Below are positions 62,482 to 64,000 of a DNA stretch of 64,000 bases, one piece after another. Location of the stretch: assembly GCF_021117425.1 (NCBI RefSeq), contig NZ_CP088298.1, forward strand, positions 3,596,001-3,660,000. Reading direction: 5' to 3'. The first letter of the stretch is position 1. The number at the start of each line of letters is the position of its first letter. The position numbers and the translations under genes are program-made. The notes beneath the pieces are model-generated. The model did no database searches. It had not been told where the DNA came from and saw only the letters and a list, made by a program, of their open reading frames with translations. Source of the stretch: Brevibacterium zhoupengii (GTDB lineage: Bacteria > Actinomycetota > Actinomycetes > Actinomycetales > Brevibacteriaceae).

Positions 62482-63165
62482 TCAGGCTTCGAACTTGTAG
62501 CCGAGCCCACGCACCGTGGTGAGCAGACGCGGTTCCGAGGGATTCTGTTCCACCTTGGCGCGCAGACGCTTGACGTGGACATCGAGGGTCTTCGTGTCCC
62601 CCACGTAGTCCTCGCCCCAGATACGGTCGATGAGCTGACCTCGTGTCATGACTCGACCCGAGTTGCGGATGAGGATCTCGAGGAGCTCGAACTCCTTCAG
62701 CGGCATCGACAGCTCTTCGCCGCGAACACTGACGACGTGGCGTTCGACATCGATGCGGACGCCCCCGGCCTCGAGCACCGACTCATCGTCAAAGCCCTCC
62801 GACTCGACGTTGCGTCGCAGCACCGCACGCACCCTGGCGAGCAGCTCACGCGAGGAGTACGGCTTGGTCACGTAGTCGTCGGCGCCGAGTTCGAGTCCCA
62901 CCACCTTATCGATCTCCGAGTCCTTGGCGGTGAGCATGATGATCGGCACACTGGACTTCGCGCGCAGCTCTCGGCACACCTCGGTGCCGGAGACTCCCGG
63001 CAGCATGAGGTCGAGCAGGACGAGGTCGGCGCCGTTGCGGTCAAACTCTGCAAGAGCCTTCAAACCGTCATCGGCAACAGTCACCTCATAACCTTCTTTA
63101 CCGAGCAGGTACGAGAGTGGGTCCGAGAACGAATCCTCGTCCTCGACAAGCAGAATTCGAGTCAC
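62482..63165 (-). CDS. regX3: Response regulator RegX3 (phosphate/stress two-component system)
   Basis: A 227-residue OmpR-family regulator: acidic D9, phospho-acceptor D52 (LVLLDLMLPGVSG), K101 (TKPYSSREL) and the winged helix ending TLDVHVKRLRAKVE...RGLGYKFEA. It matches mycobacterial RegX3 closely along its length. RegX3 with SenX3 controls the response to phosphate limitation, including pst and phoA-like genes. It overlaps the senX3 stop by 4 nt (ATGA). The operon reads from senX3 outside the window to regX3. Confidence 0.95.
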   Translation of the reverse strand: MTRILLVEDEDSFSDPLSYLLGKEGYEVTVADDGLKALAEFDRNGADLVLLDLMLPGVSGTEVCRELRAKSSVPIIMLTAKDSEIDKVVGLELGADDYVTKPYSSRELLARVRAVLRRNVESEGFDDESVLEAGGVRIDVERHVVSVRGEELSMPLKEFELLEILIRNSGRVMTRGQLIDRIWGEDYVGDTKTLDVHVKRLRAKVEQNPSEPRLLTTVRGLGYKFEA

Positions 63166-64000
63166 GTCTTGAGCTTCCTTTGTTCGCTTCCGGTTTCCAA
63201 AACCTGGGTTGTCTCATTCTCCACTGTGCTGACACCCTTGTCACCGTCAACGTCATTGTCACCGTCAACTTCAGCGTCTCCGTCGACGTCTGTGCCATCG
63301 TCAGCGGGCTGTTCGGTGACGTCATCGGCTCCGGCTCCAGCACCCGCTTCCGCCCGTGCCGAGTGCTCGAGCAGGACCCCATCCGGCGCCGAGGAGGATG
63401 CCTCGTCATCGGTGACCGTCCCTGCCAGCGGCAGCACGATCGTGAACGTCGAGCCTTTGCCGAGTCGGCTCCAGACCTTCACCTCTCCGCCGTGTGTGGC
63501 GATGATGTGCTTGACGATGCTCAGCCCCAAACCGGTGCCGCCGGTGATGCGCGACCGTGCCGGGTCGACACGGTAGAACCGTTCGAAGACCCTCTCCGTG
63601 TCCTGAGTGGAGAGTCCGATGCCCTGGTCAGTCACGGAGATCTCGACGCGTTCGTCGACGAGTTCGACACCGACGCCGATCCGGGTCCCATCGGGTGAGT
63701 AGTTGATGCCATTGTCGATGAGGTTGCGCACCGCGTTGACGAGGAGTTCGTAGTTGCCTTCGATGAGCATCCGACCAGGAGGCGAGACCTCGATGTGGAT
63801 GTTCTTACCCTCGGCGCGCGTGCGGGCACGATCAGCGGCATCATCGACCACCTCGGCGGCGGAGATCTTCTCCGTTGCAGACGGGGCCGTGTGGTCCTGC
63901 ACCCGGGAGAGGTCGATGATCTCCTGCACCAGCTGGGTCAGGCGCTTCGACTCGCGCTGCATGCGTCCGCCGAAGCGTTCGACAGCCTGCGGATCGTCGG
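63162..64000 (-). CDS. senX3: Sensor histidine kinase SenX3, C-terminal part (runs off the window)
   Basis: At least 279 residues are visible; the frame is open to the window end. The visible part begins in the second dimerisation helix (QRESKRLTQLVQEIIDLSRVQ; the phosphorylated His lies beyond 64000) and has the ATP domain: N box NAVRNLIDNGINYSPDG, G1 VTDQGIGLS, F box ERVFERFYRVDPARSR and G2 GGTGLGLSIVKHI. The C-terminal tail of about 60 residues is a DGD/VDGD acidic repeat not seen in mycobacterial SenX3. It partners RegX3. Confidence 0.93.
   Translation of the reverse strand, partial: DDPQAVERFGGRMQRESKRLTQLVQEIIDLSRVQDHTAPSATEKISAAEVVDDAADRARTRAEGKNIHIEVSPPGRMLIEGNYELLVNAVRNLIDNGINYSPDGTRIGVGVELVDERVEISVTDQGIGLSTQDTERVFERFYRVDPARSRITGGTGLGLSIVKHIIATHGGEVKVWSRLGKGSTFTIVLPLAGTVTDDEASSSAPDGVLLEHSARAEAGAGAGADDVTEQPADDGTDVDGDAEVDGDNDVDGDKGVSTVENETTQVLETGSEQRKLKT

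Overview
The window is a GC-rich actinobacterial chromosome segment. Diagnostic genes are carD-ispD-ispF, cysS-rlmB, senX3-regX3, a mycothiol-dependent formaldehyde dehydrogenase, a GroEL2-type chaperonin under a CIRCE element, DUF3263/LytR_C, DUF1707 and WXG100 proteins, and the actinobacterial pspA-pspAA-htpX-pspAB operon. The gene set suggests Micrococcales, probably Brevibacterium or a close relative; that is an inference from family content, not a database result. No insertion sequence, prophage, CRISPR array or rRNA was seen. One tRNA (Thr, anticodon TGT) is present.

Layout. 1-2738: start of an ABC-F ATPase, an EamA exporter and a divergent CGNR zinc-finger regulator. 3011-11256: an envelope-stress region with an OmpR-type response regulator, a histidine kinase and a membrane HtrA protease (three-gene operon), then an orphan WXG100 protein, then pspA-pspAA-htpX-pspAB. 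11413-18314: S4 protein with a Gly-rich membrane protein, TauE/SafE exporter, DUF1707 protein, SnoaL-like protein, groEL2, cold-shock protein, LytR_C and DUF3263. 18582-25740: aldehyde dehydrogenase, ung, a thrE-amidohydrolase operon and two hydrolases. 25721-30201: tryptophan 2,3-dioxygenase with a PaaX-type regulator, and an intracellular M4 protease with its emfourin inhibitor, controlled from a divergent ArsR-type regulator with a nested operator. 30218-41957: LtrA, MFS exporter, ABC1/UbiB-type kinase, lipoprotein, tRNA-Thr, DsbA-like thioredoxin, Ser/Thr kinase, otsA-otsB. 42045-50379: two tandem LacI regulators, a winged-helix protein, a degenerate ABC ATPase paired with a kinase-like DUF4032 protein, an SDR and an amino-acid permease. 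50592-61432: rlmB-cysS and carD-ispD-ispF, normally close neighbours, here separated by about 6.5 kb of transporter and formaldehyde-detoxification genes (metP-like/metS, mscR-MBL hydrolase, permease, ketopantoate-reductase-like). 61755-64000: lipoprotein, regX3 and the 3' part of senX3.

Main points for a second look. (1) A conserved-looking pair of a pseudo-ABC ATPase (Q-loop, signature, D-loop and H-switch all substituted) and a DUF4032 protein with kinase-like residues. (2) A 46-bp, exactly symmetric, two-tier operator between the ArsR gene and the M4 protease/emfourin genes. (3) ispD has no ATG, GTG or TTG that keeps its nucleotide-binding loop; a CTG overlapping the carD stop is the best start. 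(4) About a dozen genes begin 6-7 nt after a TANNNT box with no Shine-Dalgarno, indicating widespread leaderless transcription. (5) A nested-stem RNA leader precedes the methionine/alanine importer genes.
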